62,711 nucleotides of DNA from an uncultured Clostridia bacterium (GTDB lineage Bacteria > Bacillota > Clostridia > Christensenellales > UBA1242): assembly GCA_944381135.1 (NCBI GenBank), contig CALWJY010000001.1:154595-217305 (forward strand), in the 5' to 3' direction. Numbering within the stretch: position 1 is the first letter of the stretch; each line of letters opens with the position of its first letter. Under the pieces are notes generated by a model. That model saw only the letters and a list, made by a program, of their open reading frames with translations. It searched no databases and was not told the DNA's origin. Positions 8,376 through 17,240 of the stretch are shown one piece after another. The position numbers and the translations under genes are program-made.

Positions 8376-10871
8376 TCATTTGCATTCAAACAAATTGTCA
8401 CCACTTCTCACTGAAACCGTCAATGGAACAACAAAGTTGCAGACACTTTCCATGCTTTCTTTCAACAACTTCTCAACATCTGCCACCTCATTTTCTGGTG
8501 CATCAATGATAAGTTCGTCATGAATTTGCAAAATCAAATGGCTTTGCATGCCCTTAAGCCCGTTTGCAACCTTAATCATTGCCATTTTGATGATGTCTGA
8601 TGCCGTCCCCTGAAGAGGCATGTTCATTGCAACGCGTTCGCCAAATTTTCGAATATTTGCATTTGAAGAATTGATTTCAGGAATATGTCTTATTCTGCCA
8701 AAATACGAACGAATAAACCCATTTTCTTTGGCAAACTCCACATTTTTGTCCATGAAAATCTTGATTTTCGGATATCTATCAAAATAGTTTTCAATATATT
8801 TTTTTGCTTTAATGCGTGAAGTTTTGATGTTTTGCGAAAGACCAAAATCGCTTATGCCATAAATGATTCCGAAGTTCACCGCCTTGGCATCTCTTCTCTG
8901 CGCTTTCGTCACCTCTTCAATAGGAACACCGAAAATTTCGCTTGCAGTTTTAGTATGGATGTCAATGCCGTGGTGATAGGCATCAATCATGCTGTCCTCT
9001 TCTGCCAAATTGGCAAGAAGCCTCAATTCAATTTGGTCATAGTCAGCAGAGACAATCTTTCCGTTTTCATATTTTGAAACGAAAATCTTGCGCAAATTTC
9101 GCCCCTCTTCATCTCTTGTTGGAATGTTCTGAAGGTTTGGCTCACTGCTGGAAAGCCTCCCGGTTGATGTCAATGTTTGGTTGAAAATTGTGTGAATGAC
9201 ATTTCCATCTTTCTGGCATATGTTTTGATAGACCTTCACATATGTGCTGACAAGTTTGCTGATTTTTCGATAGGAAATGATGAGGTCAACAATTTCATGT
9301 TGCCACCTTATGTCGTCCAAAATAGCAAAATTGGTGGATTGTTTTTTATTGTTGAAAGATTTAAGCCCCAATTTGTCAAACAAAATGCCAGCCACCTGCT
9401 TTGGAGAATTGATGTTGAATTCCTCGCCCGCAAGTTCATAGATTTTTGCGGTCAAGTTTTCAAGTTCGGCTCCATATTTCTGCGCCAAGTCCTCCAACAT
9501 TTTTTCATCAACCCTAAACCCCTCGTCCTCCATGTCAGCAAGCACACTGACAAGCAGAATTTCAAGATTGGAATAAAGTTTTTCAACGCCTTGTTCAACC
9601 ATTTGCTTTTGCGACTCATTTTTCAGGTTTAAAAACTCGTTCACCTTTGCCGAAGGCAGTTTTGGAAGCCCCGCAAACAAGACATATCTTGCAATTTCCA
9701 CATCAAAAAAATTGGAAAATTTGATGCCATGTTTTCGCAACATCTTGATGTCGTTTTTGGAAGAGTTTGTGATTTTCACAATGTCCGAATTTTCAAAAAT
9801 CGGTTTAAACACCTCCAGCACTTCATCAAGACTGACAGTGGAAGAAAACAAATCAATTTCTTTCTTGACAAAGAAAATTTGTTCGCCACCAATGGCAAAC
9901 TCCAAATTTGCAAGGTCAACACAAAAACAATCTTTCACTTTTTCTGCCAAATTTTGCAAGTCATTTTTGGTTTCAAGACAAATTCTTTCTGCTTCAACAC
10001 CATTTGCATGCACACCATCAGCAAACAAATCTTTTCTGCCTGTCAGACTTAGAAAATCCCACGCCTCAAAGAAATCTCGCACCTTTTGAGAAAACGGAAA
10101 TTCATATGTGCACTCGTCAATTTCAAAAGGAAAATCACAATCGGTTTTGATTGTGGCAAGCATGTGTGACATATAGGCACTTTCTTTGCCATTTCTCAAT
10201 TTTTCATTAAGTTTGCCACCAATTTTGTCAATGTTTTCATAGACACCATCAAGCGTAGAAAAATCGTGCAGAAGCGTGAGTGCCGTTTTTTCTCCAACGC
10301 CCGCAACACCAGGAATATTGTCAGATGAATCACCCATAAGCGACTTCAAATCAACAATTCCCGAAGGCTTCAACCCATATTTTTCAAAAAGTGCCACCTC
10401 ATCAAACTTTTCAATTTCTGTAACACCCTTTTTTGTCAGCCAAACGGAAGTGCTGTCGTCAATAAGTTGCAACAAATCTCTGTCACCAGAAACCAAAATG
10501 TTTTGATGATTGGAATGTTTGTCAAGCGTTCCAATGATGTCATCCGCCTCAATTCCAGCAAACTCAAAAACTTTCACACCCATAATTTGAAGCATCTCTT
10601 TGATGACAGGAAATTGCGCAATTAAATCTGGCGGAGTTTCTTTTCTTTTCGCCTTATATCCCTCATAAATTTCATTTCTGAAAGTTTTGCGCGCATGGTC
10701 GAAAGCAACAGCCAAAAATTTTGGTCGTTGTTCCACAATCAATTTCACCAAAATGTTTGCAAAACCAAAAACTGCCCCCGACGGCTGTTTGTCGCGGTTA
10801 GATAAATAGGGCATTGCGTAGAATGCCCTATTTGCCAAACTGTTTCCATCAATAATGATAAATTTGTCCAC
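8376..10871 (-). CDS. polA: DNA polymerase I
   Basis: Fills gaps and removes RNA primers in replication and repair. It is 831 aa from a GTG start at 10871 that follows AAAGAGGAAATT; the ATG at 10898 has no SD. The 5'-3' exonuclease domain covers about 1-290 (IIIDGNSLANRAFYAMP, EADDIIGTLD, SGDRDLLQL). The polymerase has motif A VSADYDQIELRLLA, motif B RRDAKAVNFGIIYGIS and motif C LQIHDELII. In the middle domain the usual proofreading DxE is replaced (CVDLANLEFAI), so 3'-5' exonuclease is probably inactive, as in Bacillus and Thermus Pol I. Confidence 0.96.
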   Translation of the reverse strand: MDKFIIIDGNSLANRAFYAMPYLSNRDKQPSGAVFGFANILVKLIVEQRPKFLAVAFDHARKTFRNEIYEGYKAKRKETPPDLIAQFPVIKEMLQIMGVKVFEFAGIEADDIIGTLDKHSNHQNILVSGDRDLLQLIDDSTSVWLTKKGVTEIEKFDEVALFEKYGLKPSGIVDLKSLMGDSSDNIPGVAGVGEKTALTLLHDFSTLDGVYENIDKIGGKLNEKLRNGKESAYMSHMLATIKTDCDFPFEIDECTYEFPFSQKVRDFFEAWDFLSLTGRKDLFADGVHANGVEAERICLETKNDLQNLAEKVKDCFCVDLANLEFAIGGEQIFFVKKEIDLFSSTVSLDEVLEVFKPIFENSDIVKITNSSKNDIKMLRKHGIKFSNFFDVEIARYVLFAGLPKLPSAKVNEFLNLKNESQKQMVEQGVEKLYSNLEILLVSVLADMEDEGFRVDEKMLEDLAQKYGAELENLTAKIYELAGEEFNINSPKQVAGILFDKLGLKSFNNKKQSTNFAILDDIRWQHEIVDLIISYRKISKLVSTYVKVYQNICQKDGNVIHTIFNQTLTSTGRLSSSEPNLQNIPTRDEEGRNLRKIFVSKYENGKIVSADYDQIELRLLANLAEEDSMIDAYHHGIDIHTKTASEIFGVPIEEVTKAQRRDAKAVNFGIIYGISDFGLSQNIKTSRIKAKKYIENYFDRYPKIKIFMDKNVEFAKENGFIRSYFGRIRHIPEINSSNANIRKFGERVAMNMPLQGTASDIIKMAMIKVANGLKGMQSHLILQIHDELIIDAPENEVADVEKLLKESMESVCNFVVPLTVSVRSGDNLFECK

Positions 10872-11110
10872 AATTTCCTCTTTCAATTTTAAAATCAATA
10901 AAAATCAACATAAAACATAATTTTTATATTTAAATTAAAATTCAAATATCAAAAATTCTATCCCCACCATTCGTTTAAATGAAATCAAATTGCTTGCCAC
11001 GAAAACAAATCAAAAGTCAAAAACAAGTCCAAAAACAAATTGGTTTTAAATTAAGTTTCAGCGCAAACAACAAATTGCATGAAACAATTTTCTTTTGAAA
11101 CATCCAAAAA

Positions 11111-11461
11111 TCACATCAACATTCTAAGTGCTGTGATTGCTGTTTCGGTTGTTTCTTCCGAACTTCCACCACCAAACAGATTATAGAAGAAATCAGGTGC
11201 AATCATCACGATGATATAGCAAACAATTGCCAAAATCAACACAATGAAGAATGCTGTTTTAAGTGGACTTCCCGCAAAATTGACAAGCGCAAAACAGAAG
11301 ATGATTGCAACACCACCAAAACGAACAATCCAATCAAAAACATCTCTAAAACCGCCCATATTAGGCTCCCAAGCGGTTTTAAAGTCAACATAGTCAACAA
11401 TCAAAAATGCGATGTAGACAATTGAAAGAATTGACAAAATTGTGTATAGAACTTTTTTCAT
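11111..11461 (-). CDS. Small membrane protein, three predicted TM helices
   Basis: 116 aa with hydrophobic helices at about 4-24, 45-66 and 70-92. A Gly/Ser/Thr-rich tail (LFGGGSSEETTETA) probably lies outside the membrane bilayer. It has an AGGAGG SD and a good promoter (TTGAAT, 17 bp, TAAAAT; 11507-11479). It is monocistronic, between polA and a repeat cluster. I recognise no family and infer only membrane location. Confidence 0.7.
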   Translation of the reverse strand: MKKVLYTILSILSIVYIAFLIVDYVDFKTAWEPNMGGFRDVFDWIVRFGGVAIIFCFALVNFAGSPLKTAFFIVLILAIVCYIIVMIAPDFFYNLFGGGSSEETTETAITALRMLM

Positions 11462-11478
11462 ATTTCCTCCTTGAAATT

Positions 11479-11507
11479 ATTTTATCACAACAGCCGCCAA
11501 AATTCAA
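11479..11507 (-). promoter_or_regulatory. Promoter of the 116-aa membrane protein
   Basis: -35 TTGAAT (11507-11502), 17-bp spacer, extended -10 TGATAAAAT with TAAAAT at 11484-11479. Unlike the leaderless set it leaves about 11 nt of leader with a full SD. Confidence 0.7.
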
Positions 11508-11620
11508 GCATTTTGCACTGAAAGATGAAATTTTTGAGACATATCACACATTATTTGCCCAATTTTCACAATTTATCCATTCATCAAAGGTAAGTGAGAT
11601 TGGATTGTTTCACACCACTC

Positions 11621-11920
11621 CGTCACCCTGAGCATAGCATAAATGTTTGACACTCCCAATTTGTCACCCTGAGCGTAGTCGAAGGGTCTCTGAAATTCTT
11701 CGACACGACTTTTGAATAACGAAGTCACTTTGACACATTAATCTCAAAAGGCGGCTCAGAATGACAAGGAATGTTGCCGAAAGTCATTCTGACCGAAGTG
11801 GAAGAATCTCGGCAACATTGATTAAAGAAAGAGATTCTTTGCACAAAAAAGAATGCGTCATGGACGCCTCAGAATGACAAAGAATTGTTGCCGAATGTCA
11901 TTCTGCATTTGCGTTATGAC
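11621..11920. repeat. Cluster of GTCACCCTGAGC / GCTCAGAATGAC dispersed repeats
   Basis: Several partial copies of one repeat family in a 700-bp non-coding gap. GTCACCCTGAGC occurs at 11622 and 11663, the second continuing into a ...GTCGAAGGGTCTCTGA unit. GGCTCAGAATGACAA ends a copy near 11770, and further GTCATTCTG and CTCAGAATGAC ends follow to about 11910. The outer ends are imperfect inverted repeats of each other, MITE-like. No ORF is present. The same unit recurs at 27749-27860, at the other edge of the phage block. Confidence 0.75.
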
Positions 11921-12024
11921 TTAAAACAATTCACATAAAAGTGGCATGTGGTTTAAATCTGAAGAGCATTTGGTTTAAATTAAAGAGCAAATTGTTGAAT
12001 TTAGCAAAAAAATGTCAATTGCAA

Positions 12025-12060
12025 ATAAAAAACCGCAAGCCATAAGACTTGCGATTTTTG
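12025..12060. terminator. Terminator of the phage-derived late operon
   Basis: CGCAAG (12034-12039) / CTTGCG (12048-12053) stem flanked by AAAAA and ATTTTT. It lies about 100 bp past the last phage gene on the minus strand. The surrounding 11921-12159 holds nothing else. Confidence 0.7.
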
Positions 12061-12159
12061 TCAATAATATTGCATGTTTATACATAATTTAGTTTATTTA
12101 TTCATATTTAAAAACGGTTTCAGCTCGAAAAATTCATCTCTTTGTGGAAAATTTTTCCG

Positions 12160-12486
12160 TCAGTTTTCGTCTTTTTCGTTGTCGGAATTGTCGTCAGATT
12201 TTTCATCTTTTTGACTTTCTTCATTGTTTTCATCTGCAATTTCGTCAGTGTTTTCAAAGTTCAAATTCTCCTCATCATCATTTTCAGACGAATTGGAATT
12301 TTTGTCATAAACTACAATTCCTAAAACAACAAAAACTCCGGCAACTGACATTATGACATCTTCAACAACTTGATTTTCAATTTCAAATCCAAACAATCTT
12401 GAAAGCGCATTAAGCAAAATGATGACTGCACCCGAAAGACTGACCCAAAAACTGTAGGAGCGGAATTTTTTGAAAAAATTTTTCAT
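12160..12486 (-). CDS. Holin, phi LC3 / phi11-like
   Basis: A small phage membrane protein of the kind that times lysis. It is 108 aa: a basic N-terminus MKNFFKKFRSYSFWVSLSGA, TM1 about 12-32, TM2 about 42-62, then a very acidic tail rich in E, D, N and S (about 63-108) that is longer than usual. Its ATG overlaps the stop of the upstream gene by 4 nt (ATGA), indicating translational coupling. It is the last gene of the phage operon. No endolysin follows, unlike normal phage lysis cassettes. Confidence 0.75.
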   Translation of the reverse strand: MKNFFKKFRSYSFWVSLSGAVIILLNALSRLFGFEIENQVVEDVIMSVAGVFVVLGIVVYDKNSNSSENDDEENLNFENTDEIADENNEESQKDEKSDDNSDNEKDEN

Positions 12487-12704
12487 TCTTCGTCACCTCC
12501 TTTGAGATAGTCTTTAATTTCCGAAAGTTCGTCCTTGACATCTTCCAAAGTTTTCAGATGACTTGTCAACTGCTGAATTGTTTGCTGATAGTTTTCTTCT
12601 CGCTTTGCACCGTCTTTCAGTTGAAAGAAAAACAACCACACAAACAAAATTGCAAAAACACCATTGCTGACAATGATGCTGATGATGTCATTCCATATGT
12701 CCAT
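12483..12704 (-). CDS. BhlA/UviB-like small holin-type protein
   Basis: 73 aa from ATG 12704, preceded by GGTGAG; the GTG at 12713 is less well placed. One N-terminal TM helix (about 5-27, IVSNGVFAILFVWLFFFQLKDG) is followed by an amphipathic coiled coil (LKTLEDVKDELSEIKDYLKGG). This matches the BhlA/UviB family found beside holins in Firmicutes prophages and bacteriocin loci. It precedes and overlaps the phi LC3-type holin, so two holin-like proteins stand in tandem. Confidence 0.75.
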   Translation of the reverse strand: MDIWNDIISIIVSNGVFAILFVWLFFFQLKDGAKREENYQQTIQQLTSHLKTLEDVKDELSEIKDYLKGGDEE

Positions 12705-12806
12705 TCTTCTCACCTTTAAAAAAATGATTTTTGATTGTCATAAAGTCTCCCTTTGAATAGAAAGATGACTTCATCAAAAAGGCAGTTCCATCAAAAAATT
12801 TAATTC

Positions 12807-14312
12807 TCATTCCACAACATCAAAAACAACCACAGGTTTCTTTATATCGCAGTTTTCTTCGTCAGTTTTGAAAGAAAATTGAAAGATTTTTCCAAGCACA
12901 GAAACAGACATTCTTTGCTGTTTTGCACTTCCCGAAAATTTAAAGGTTTTTGTCTCCTCATCGGACTTAATTTCCACTTCAATTGCGCTGGCAGTTGTCA
13001 AAACAATTTCCTTAATTTTTTTGCGCTTTGAGACATATCCAAGGTCAGTTTCAAACGAGGTCCACTTCTTTTCTGTGGCGTTTGAAAAAGTTTTTCCGTC
13101 ATGTGTCAATTCGCCAATTCGCAATTTGAAATCTGAATCATAGAAGCAACAGCAAATTTTGCTCATAAATGGACAGTCAACTGACACAACATGTCTGATG
13201 TCCACGCCACGATAGATGTTCAAATCAAAATTTTCGACATCAACTTCAAACAGCACATTGTTGGTGTGAGATTTGCTTTCACACCCCACCGTTTCACCAT
13301 CCGCAAAATCACACTTTGTGGCAAGATAATATTTCCCATTCAAGCATGCGGACGCGCAATTTGAATTGTCCAAATTTTTGAAAAATCTGTCACAATTTTC
13401 GGCAACTTTTTCAACAGAATTGCCGTTGAATGTGTGAAGTCCATCACGAGTCATGAAAAACACTTTGTCACCACACACGCACACTGAATTTTCGTAAATC
13501 AGTGATGGAGATGTGTAGAGATGAGTGAACGAAAACTCGTCTTTTGATGTGTAGAGCGAAATTTTCGTTATGCCGTGTTCTCTGAATAAATATACATAAT
13601 CATTAAATGCAACAAGTTTGTTAAACACGCCCCTGTCATCCAAAAATTCAATGGTTGAACTTTCTGCTTCAGTCCAATCATAGAGGTTTAAATTGGAAGT
13701 ATAGACAAGCATGTTTCGGTTTGCGTTTGTGATTCCGAAAAATTTATCATAATGCACCACGCAGGAAATCATTGCGGGCACATTTTCCCATTTGCCAAGC
13801 GAACTTGTTGTGAGGCTCACCATTCCTTCATTTGAGAAAATCACCGCGCCGTCGCCACCGTTGATTCGATATTGATACACACAAGTTGGATAACTTTCCA
13901 GATAAACCGTGCGCGCAAAGACGAACCCATTAAATGTGTCCATCAATTCCACACCATACATCTTGAAGTCGGCATCAATCATCAAAAGTTGGAAATGATA
14001 AATCTCCTCTGTGCCGTGAAAATATCTGTTAAACCAAAGCCCATCAATTTCAGTCATTTTTGTGCTGAAATCAAATGTGTGACAATTTTCCAAGTCATCA
14101 TAGGATGCAGGCACCCTCAAATCTTGAAAGCCAAAACCCGTTTTAAGCGCGCCATCGCTGTAGGTCAGATTGTAGAACTCTTTGCACTGCGCAGGCTGGC
14201 TGACAGAATCGTCCACATTCGACACAACACCATCATCAAAAATTGAGAAGACAAGATTTTTTTCAGAAGTGGTTTTGTGTTTTTTCAAATTCTTATAAAA
14301 AATCAACGCCAT
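12807..14312 (-). CDS. Phage tail-hub / DNA-stabilisation protein, P22 gp10-like by position
   Basis: 501 aa, beta-rich, with repeated blade-like segments (TYSDGALKTGFGFQDL, DGAVIFSNEGMVSL, NKLVAFNDYVYLFREHG, GDKVFFMTRDGLHTFNG) suggesting a propeller. The length is close to P22 gp10 (472 aa), and the place directly after a gp4-like connector matches P22 order. No sequence motif proves the assignment, so the function is inferred from context and fold pattern. The start overlaps the upstream gene's end by 10 nt. Several C residues (VCVCGDK, CCCFYDSD) are unusual for a virion protein. Confidence 0.55.
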   Translation of the reverse strand: MALIFYKNLKKHKTTSEKNLVFSIFDDGVVSNVDDSVSQPAQCKEFYNLTYSDGALKTGFGFQDLRVPASYDDLENCHTFDFSTKMTEIDGLWFNRYFHGTEEIYHFQLLMIDADFKMYGVELMDTFNGFVFARTVYLESYPTCVYQYRINGGDGAVIFSNEGMVSLTTSSLGKWENVPAMISCVVHYDKFFGITNANRNMLVYTSNLNLYDWTEAESSTIEFLDDRGVFNKLVAFNDYVYLFREHGITKISLYTSKDEFSFTHLYTSPSLIYENSVCVCGDKVFFMTRDGLHTFNGNSVEKVAENCDRFFKNLDNSNCASACLNGKYYLATKCDFADGETVGCESKSHTNNVLFEVDVENFDLNIYRGVDIRHVVSVDCPFMSKICCCFYDSDFKLRIGELTHDGKTFSNATEKKWTSFETDLGYVSKRKKIKEIVLTTASAIEVEIKSDEETKTFKFSGSAKQQRMSVSVLGKIFQFSFKTDEENCDIKKPVVVFDVVE

Positions 14313-14860
14313 CTCCTTTTGGGCAAAATGTGTTCGCCGTGTTTTTGTGAAAGCATGAAAAGACTTTGTTTATATCTGTTTTCCCAGATTTCCGCATCTT
14401 CGCTGACGCCGTCAATCAACAAATATTCACTTGCCACACCATAGGCATACACCCTTGCACTCAGTCCGAAAGGCATTTCAACCTCATCCGAAAGCGAAAG
14501 TTCTGACGGAAAATAACTGTAAGTCACGGTTTTTGGCACTCCTGACGCCTCCACATAAGTTGGAAAAGCCTTAAACCTCAGGTTGATTCCAAAGCGGTTT
14601 TTTATGCCGTGAATTTGAATTGCATTCTTCGACAAAACCGACAAATTTAGAATGTTGTCAGCACAATCCACCTCCTCTTTTGTCAAAAGCGGAAGATAAT
14701 CACTTGCAATTTCCTGATTGACAAGATTGAAACATCTCGTCATCAAATCCACTTTCTCTTGTTCGCGCTCGCTTAAATTTTCATCAGAAGAAAGTTTTTC
14801 ATAAATCTCTCTTTCTCCCACAAACTCACAAACCAATTTGATTATGTCTTCAACAGTCAT
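14303..14860 (-). CDS. Head-tail connector / tail accessory protein, P22 gp4-like
   Basis: 185 aa, mostly helical, close to P22 gp4 (166 aa) and to gp6-like connectors of other phages. It begins MTVEDIIKLVCEFVGE and has the pattern LMTRCFNLVNQEIASDYLPLL followed by a beta-rich middle and a C-terminal helical part (AEIWENRYKQSLFML). Such proteins plug into the portal. The SD AAGGAG is clear. It sits between the 102-aa protein and the hub protein. The call rests on order, length and helix pattern rather than on a catalytic motif. Confidence 0.6.
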   Translation of the reverse strand: MTVEDIIKLVCEFVGEREIYEKLSSDENLSEREQEKVDLMTRCFNLVNQEIASDYLPLLTKEEVDCADNILNLSVLSKNAIQIHGIKNRFGINLRFKAFPTYVEASGVPKTVTYSYFPSELSLSDEVEMPFGLSARVYAYGVASEYLLIDGVSEDAEIWENRYKQSLFMLSQKHGEHILPKRRWR

Positions 14861-14964
14861 AATTTTTTCTCCTTATAAGTACACTGAAATTTTGAAAGTT
14901 TTGACACAAATTTTGTTCAAAACCTTCAAACATTTTCATGTGCATGTTTGTCAAGTGCTGACAC

Positions 14965-15273
14965 TCAACCGGGGATGAAATCATTTAAAACTTCCTTGAT
15001 TTTTGCCTTTTCAAGTTTCTTGTTTTCTTCTTCCATTTCTGCAAAAAGTTTGTCGCTGTTTTGCACTCGGGTTTTGAGCGTCAAGAAATATGCCCTCTCG
15101 TCCAAAGCGTCAAATGGAAAAGTCAAACAATAGGTGTTTTTCCATTGTGAATGGTTGTGAAGTTGAAATTTGTTTTCGCTTAAATCAAAAACAACAAAAT
15201 AATCTTCATCAATTTCCTTAATTCTCTTCACAATGTCAAGGCAATCGCTTGTGATTTCAAATGATTTTTTCAT
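14965..15273 (-). CDS. 102-aa conserved phage protein of unknown function
   Basis: Located between coat and connector genes. It starts MKKSFEITSDCLDIVKRIKEIDEDYFVVFDL in two blocks: an N-terminal alpha/beta part (about 1-50) and a C-terminal helix with RVQNSDKLFAEMEEEN (68-85). I associate this layout (IDxDYFVV, FPFDALDERA, TRVxxxDxL) with short proteins seen in Firmicutes prophages, from memory only. Its function is unknown; a head accessory or completion role would fit the place. The gap to the connector (14861-14964) holds an imperfect inverted repeat near 14892-14933. Confidence 0.6.
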   Translation of the reverse strand: MKKSFEITSDCLDIVKRIKEIDEDYFVVFDLSENKFQLHNHSQWKNTYCLTFPFDALDERAYFLTLKTRVQNSDKLFAEMEEENKKLEKAKIKEVLNDFIPG

Positions 15274-15299
15274 GATTTAAAATTCCTTTTCCGTTAAAT

Positions 15300-16469
15300 T
15301 TAGCCCTCAGAACCAGACTGAACTGTTGTTGGAATGTTTTTGCAATATGCCACACCAGATGGTTTTTGGCAAAGAAGTTCGGTGTATTTCACAAGAGTTG
15401 CAGAATATGCAGGTTTGCTGGCGTGTTGTTTCAAAATTCTGCCACTTTCGTCTTCAAGCCACTTCCAATCACCAAGTTCATAGAAAACGAAGTCGTCAGT
15501 GTTGAGGAAATATGCCTCACCTGCTGCAACATGGTTTGTTGGCACAATTGGGGTTCCAAAGTGTGTCAAAACTTTCATGCCATCTTCCAAAGTTGTATAG
15601 TTGATGTTTTTCTTGTAGAGTGTCAAATATCTTTGATACAATCTCTTCAAATCATAAGAGCAGTTGATGAAGTTGACTGTTGTTCCTGACATTTCAAGGT
15701 CGTCAATGATGCTTTGAACATAGTCCTCATCAAATGCGTCAGAAGTTGTTGCTGTGTAGGTTTTTGCGTTCATGATCGGATATTCAGTTCTGCTTACACC
15801 ATACAAAGTTGTGTTGTTGACAATTCCTTTAAGACCAACAATTTCGTTGCCCTTTGAATTGTGAAGATAAATTGTGTATCCTGTTGAAAGAGATGTTGAT
15901 GTGTCAAACACAATTTCACCTGTTGACTTGTCAACACTCTTCACCAAAACATTTGAGGCAACCGAAGCCGTGCTGTTGTAGATGTCAACATACATTCCCG
16001 GAGCAACCGCTTCCGTGTTGTCAACTTTGTTTTTGCTGTCAGCAACTGTAAGTGTTGCCAAAAGCCCTGTTCCGTCACCATAAATCATTCTTGAAAGGTT
16101 GAAAATGCTTGCTTTGAGAAGCGAGTCCATTCCGTCCTGCAAGAGATTGACAAAAGAGTTGACATCAGTTGAAGAACATCTCACTGCCTTGTCACTGATT
16201 TCAAATCTGCCATAGAGGTTTTTGAGTGGTGCAACAAAGGAAAGATATGGTGTGGCAACGCCGTCTGGAAGGTCTGAAGTTTCCTCTCCTGCCATAATTC
16301 CACCGTTGATTCCAATTGGTGCAACAACTCTGACTTCTTTTCCCACAATGTTTCTTGAACTTCTTCTAATTCTTGAAAACAGAGGGTTTGTTTTTGTGTT
16401 TATTTGGTCTGCAATCACGCCCAAATAGACATCTTTAAGCACATTTTCTGCACTTTGTAATGTGATCAT
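15300..16469 (-). CDS. Major capsid (coat) protein, HK97-fold type
   Basis: Builds the icosahedral head. It is 389 aa, with an N-terminal helical arm (MITLQSAENVLKDVYLGVIADQ), an early loop region RIRRSSRNIVGKEVRVVAPIG, then GGIMAGEETSDLPDG, a long helical spine (LLQDGMDSLLKASIFNLSR) and a C-terminal beta/axial domain with LTHFGTPIVPTNHV. Position directly after a scaffold-like gene and the P22-like order support the call. The frame is intact, and an AAGGAGA SD precedes the ATG. No protease is encoded nearby, so proteolytic maturation is not expected. Confidence 0.8.
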   Translation of the reverse strand: MITLQSAENVLKDVYLGVIADQINTKTNPLFSRIRRSSRNIVGKEVRVVAPIGINGGIMAGEETSDLPDGVATPYLSFVAPLKNLYGRFEISDKAVRCSSTDVNSFVNLLQDGMDSLLKASIFNLSRMIYGDGTGLLATLTVADSKNKVDNTEAVAPGMYVDIYNSTASVASNVLVKSVDKSTGEIVFDTSTSLSTGYTIYLHNSKGNEIVGLKGIVNNTTLYGVSRTEYPIMNAKTYTATTSDAFDEDYVQSIIDDLEMSGTTVNFINCSYDLKRLYQRYLTLYKKNINYTTLEDGMKVLTHFGTPIVPTNHVAAGEAYFLNTDDFVFYELGDWKWLEDESGRILKQHASKPAYSATLVKYTELLCQKPSGVAYCKNIPTTVQSGSEG

Positions 16470-16602
16470 AAAATTTTTCTCCTTTTATGTTTTTCTTTTG
16501 CTTCTGCAATGACTTGTGATGTTTCAAATCGCTTAAATTTTTGCGTCAAAATGAAAATGCAATTCAAAATTTTTCGCCACATCTTGCAAAAGGCATTCAA
16601 AC

Positions 16603-17238
16603 CTATGAAAACAAATCCAATGCCATCCTTTTTGCATCCTCAAAGGTTTCTGGTTTTGGGGTGACAGGTTTTGTCACCCGCTCGCCAGAATTTGAAGACA
16701 TGACAATAGGAATTTTTTGCTCTTGAAGTTGTTTCATATAGTTTTTGATGACCATATCTTTGATTTCGTCATCTTTCAAAATTAAATTTTGGACAATCGG
16801 TTCTGATGTCTTGTCTTTGGAGGTCAACTTTTCATACAAAAGCCCTGCCCAAGCCTTGTCAAAACCAGACTCGTCCTTTTTCAAACTCTCGTCGTTTGCC
16901 ACGCGGGTTTTAAGTTCTTCCGCATAGACGACCGCCTCCTGATTTTTGGAAAGAAACGCTTTTAGTGCATTCTCAACTTTTTCGTCTTCAGAAACTTCCA
17001 CTGACGCCTTTTCCAAAGCAGAGAGTTTTTGGCTTTTTCTTGTGAATTCTGCTTGAAGATTTTCGTATGCATGAAACAAGTCTTCAACACTCTTAAATTT
17101 TCCAATGGGAACGCCCCTTTCAGCTTCACCTGTCTGCACAGATTCTTCAATCTCTTCACTTGGGGAGCCATTTGTGTTTTCTTCCAAAGAAGGTTGAACA
17201 TCTTGTGGTTGTTCCCCAATGTTTTCTTTTTCTTCCAT
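16603..17238 (-). CDS. Capsid scaffolding protein
   Basis: 211 aa, acidic and helical, with a coiled coil (SVEDLFHAYENLQAEFTRKS at about 50-70, and DDEIKDMVIKNYMKQLQ later). The charged, low-complexity N-terminus and location between portal and coat are typical of phage scaffolds, which organise coat assembly and leave the head. ATG 17238 is preferred over 17244 because AAGGAG is 7 nt upstream of it. The gene follows the portal stop closely. Confidence 0.7.
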   Translation of the reverse strand: MEEKENIGEQPQDVQPSLEENTNGSPSEEIEESVQTGEAERGVPIGKFKSVEDLFHAYENLQAEFTRKSQKLSALEKASVEVSEDEKVENALKAFLSKNQEAVVYAEELKTRVANDESLKKDESGFDKAWAGLLYEKLTSKDKTSEPIVQNLILKDDEIKDMVIKNYMKQLQEQKIPIVMSSNSGERVTKPVTPKPETFEDAKRMALDLFS

Positions 17239-17240
17239 AA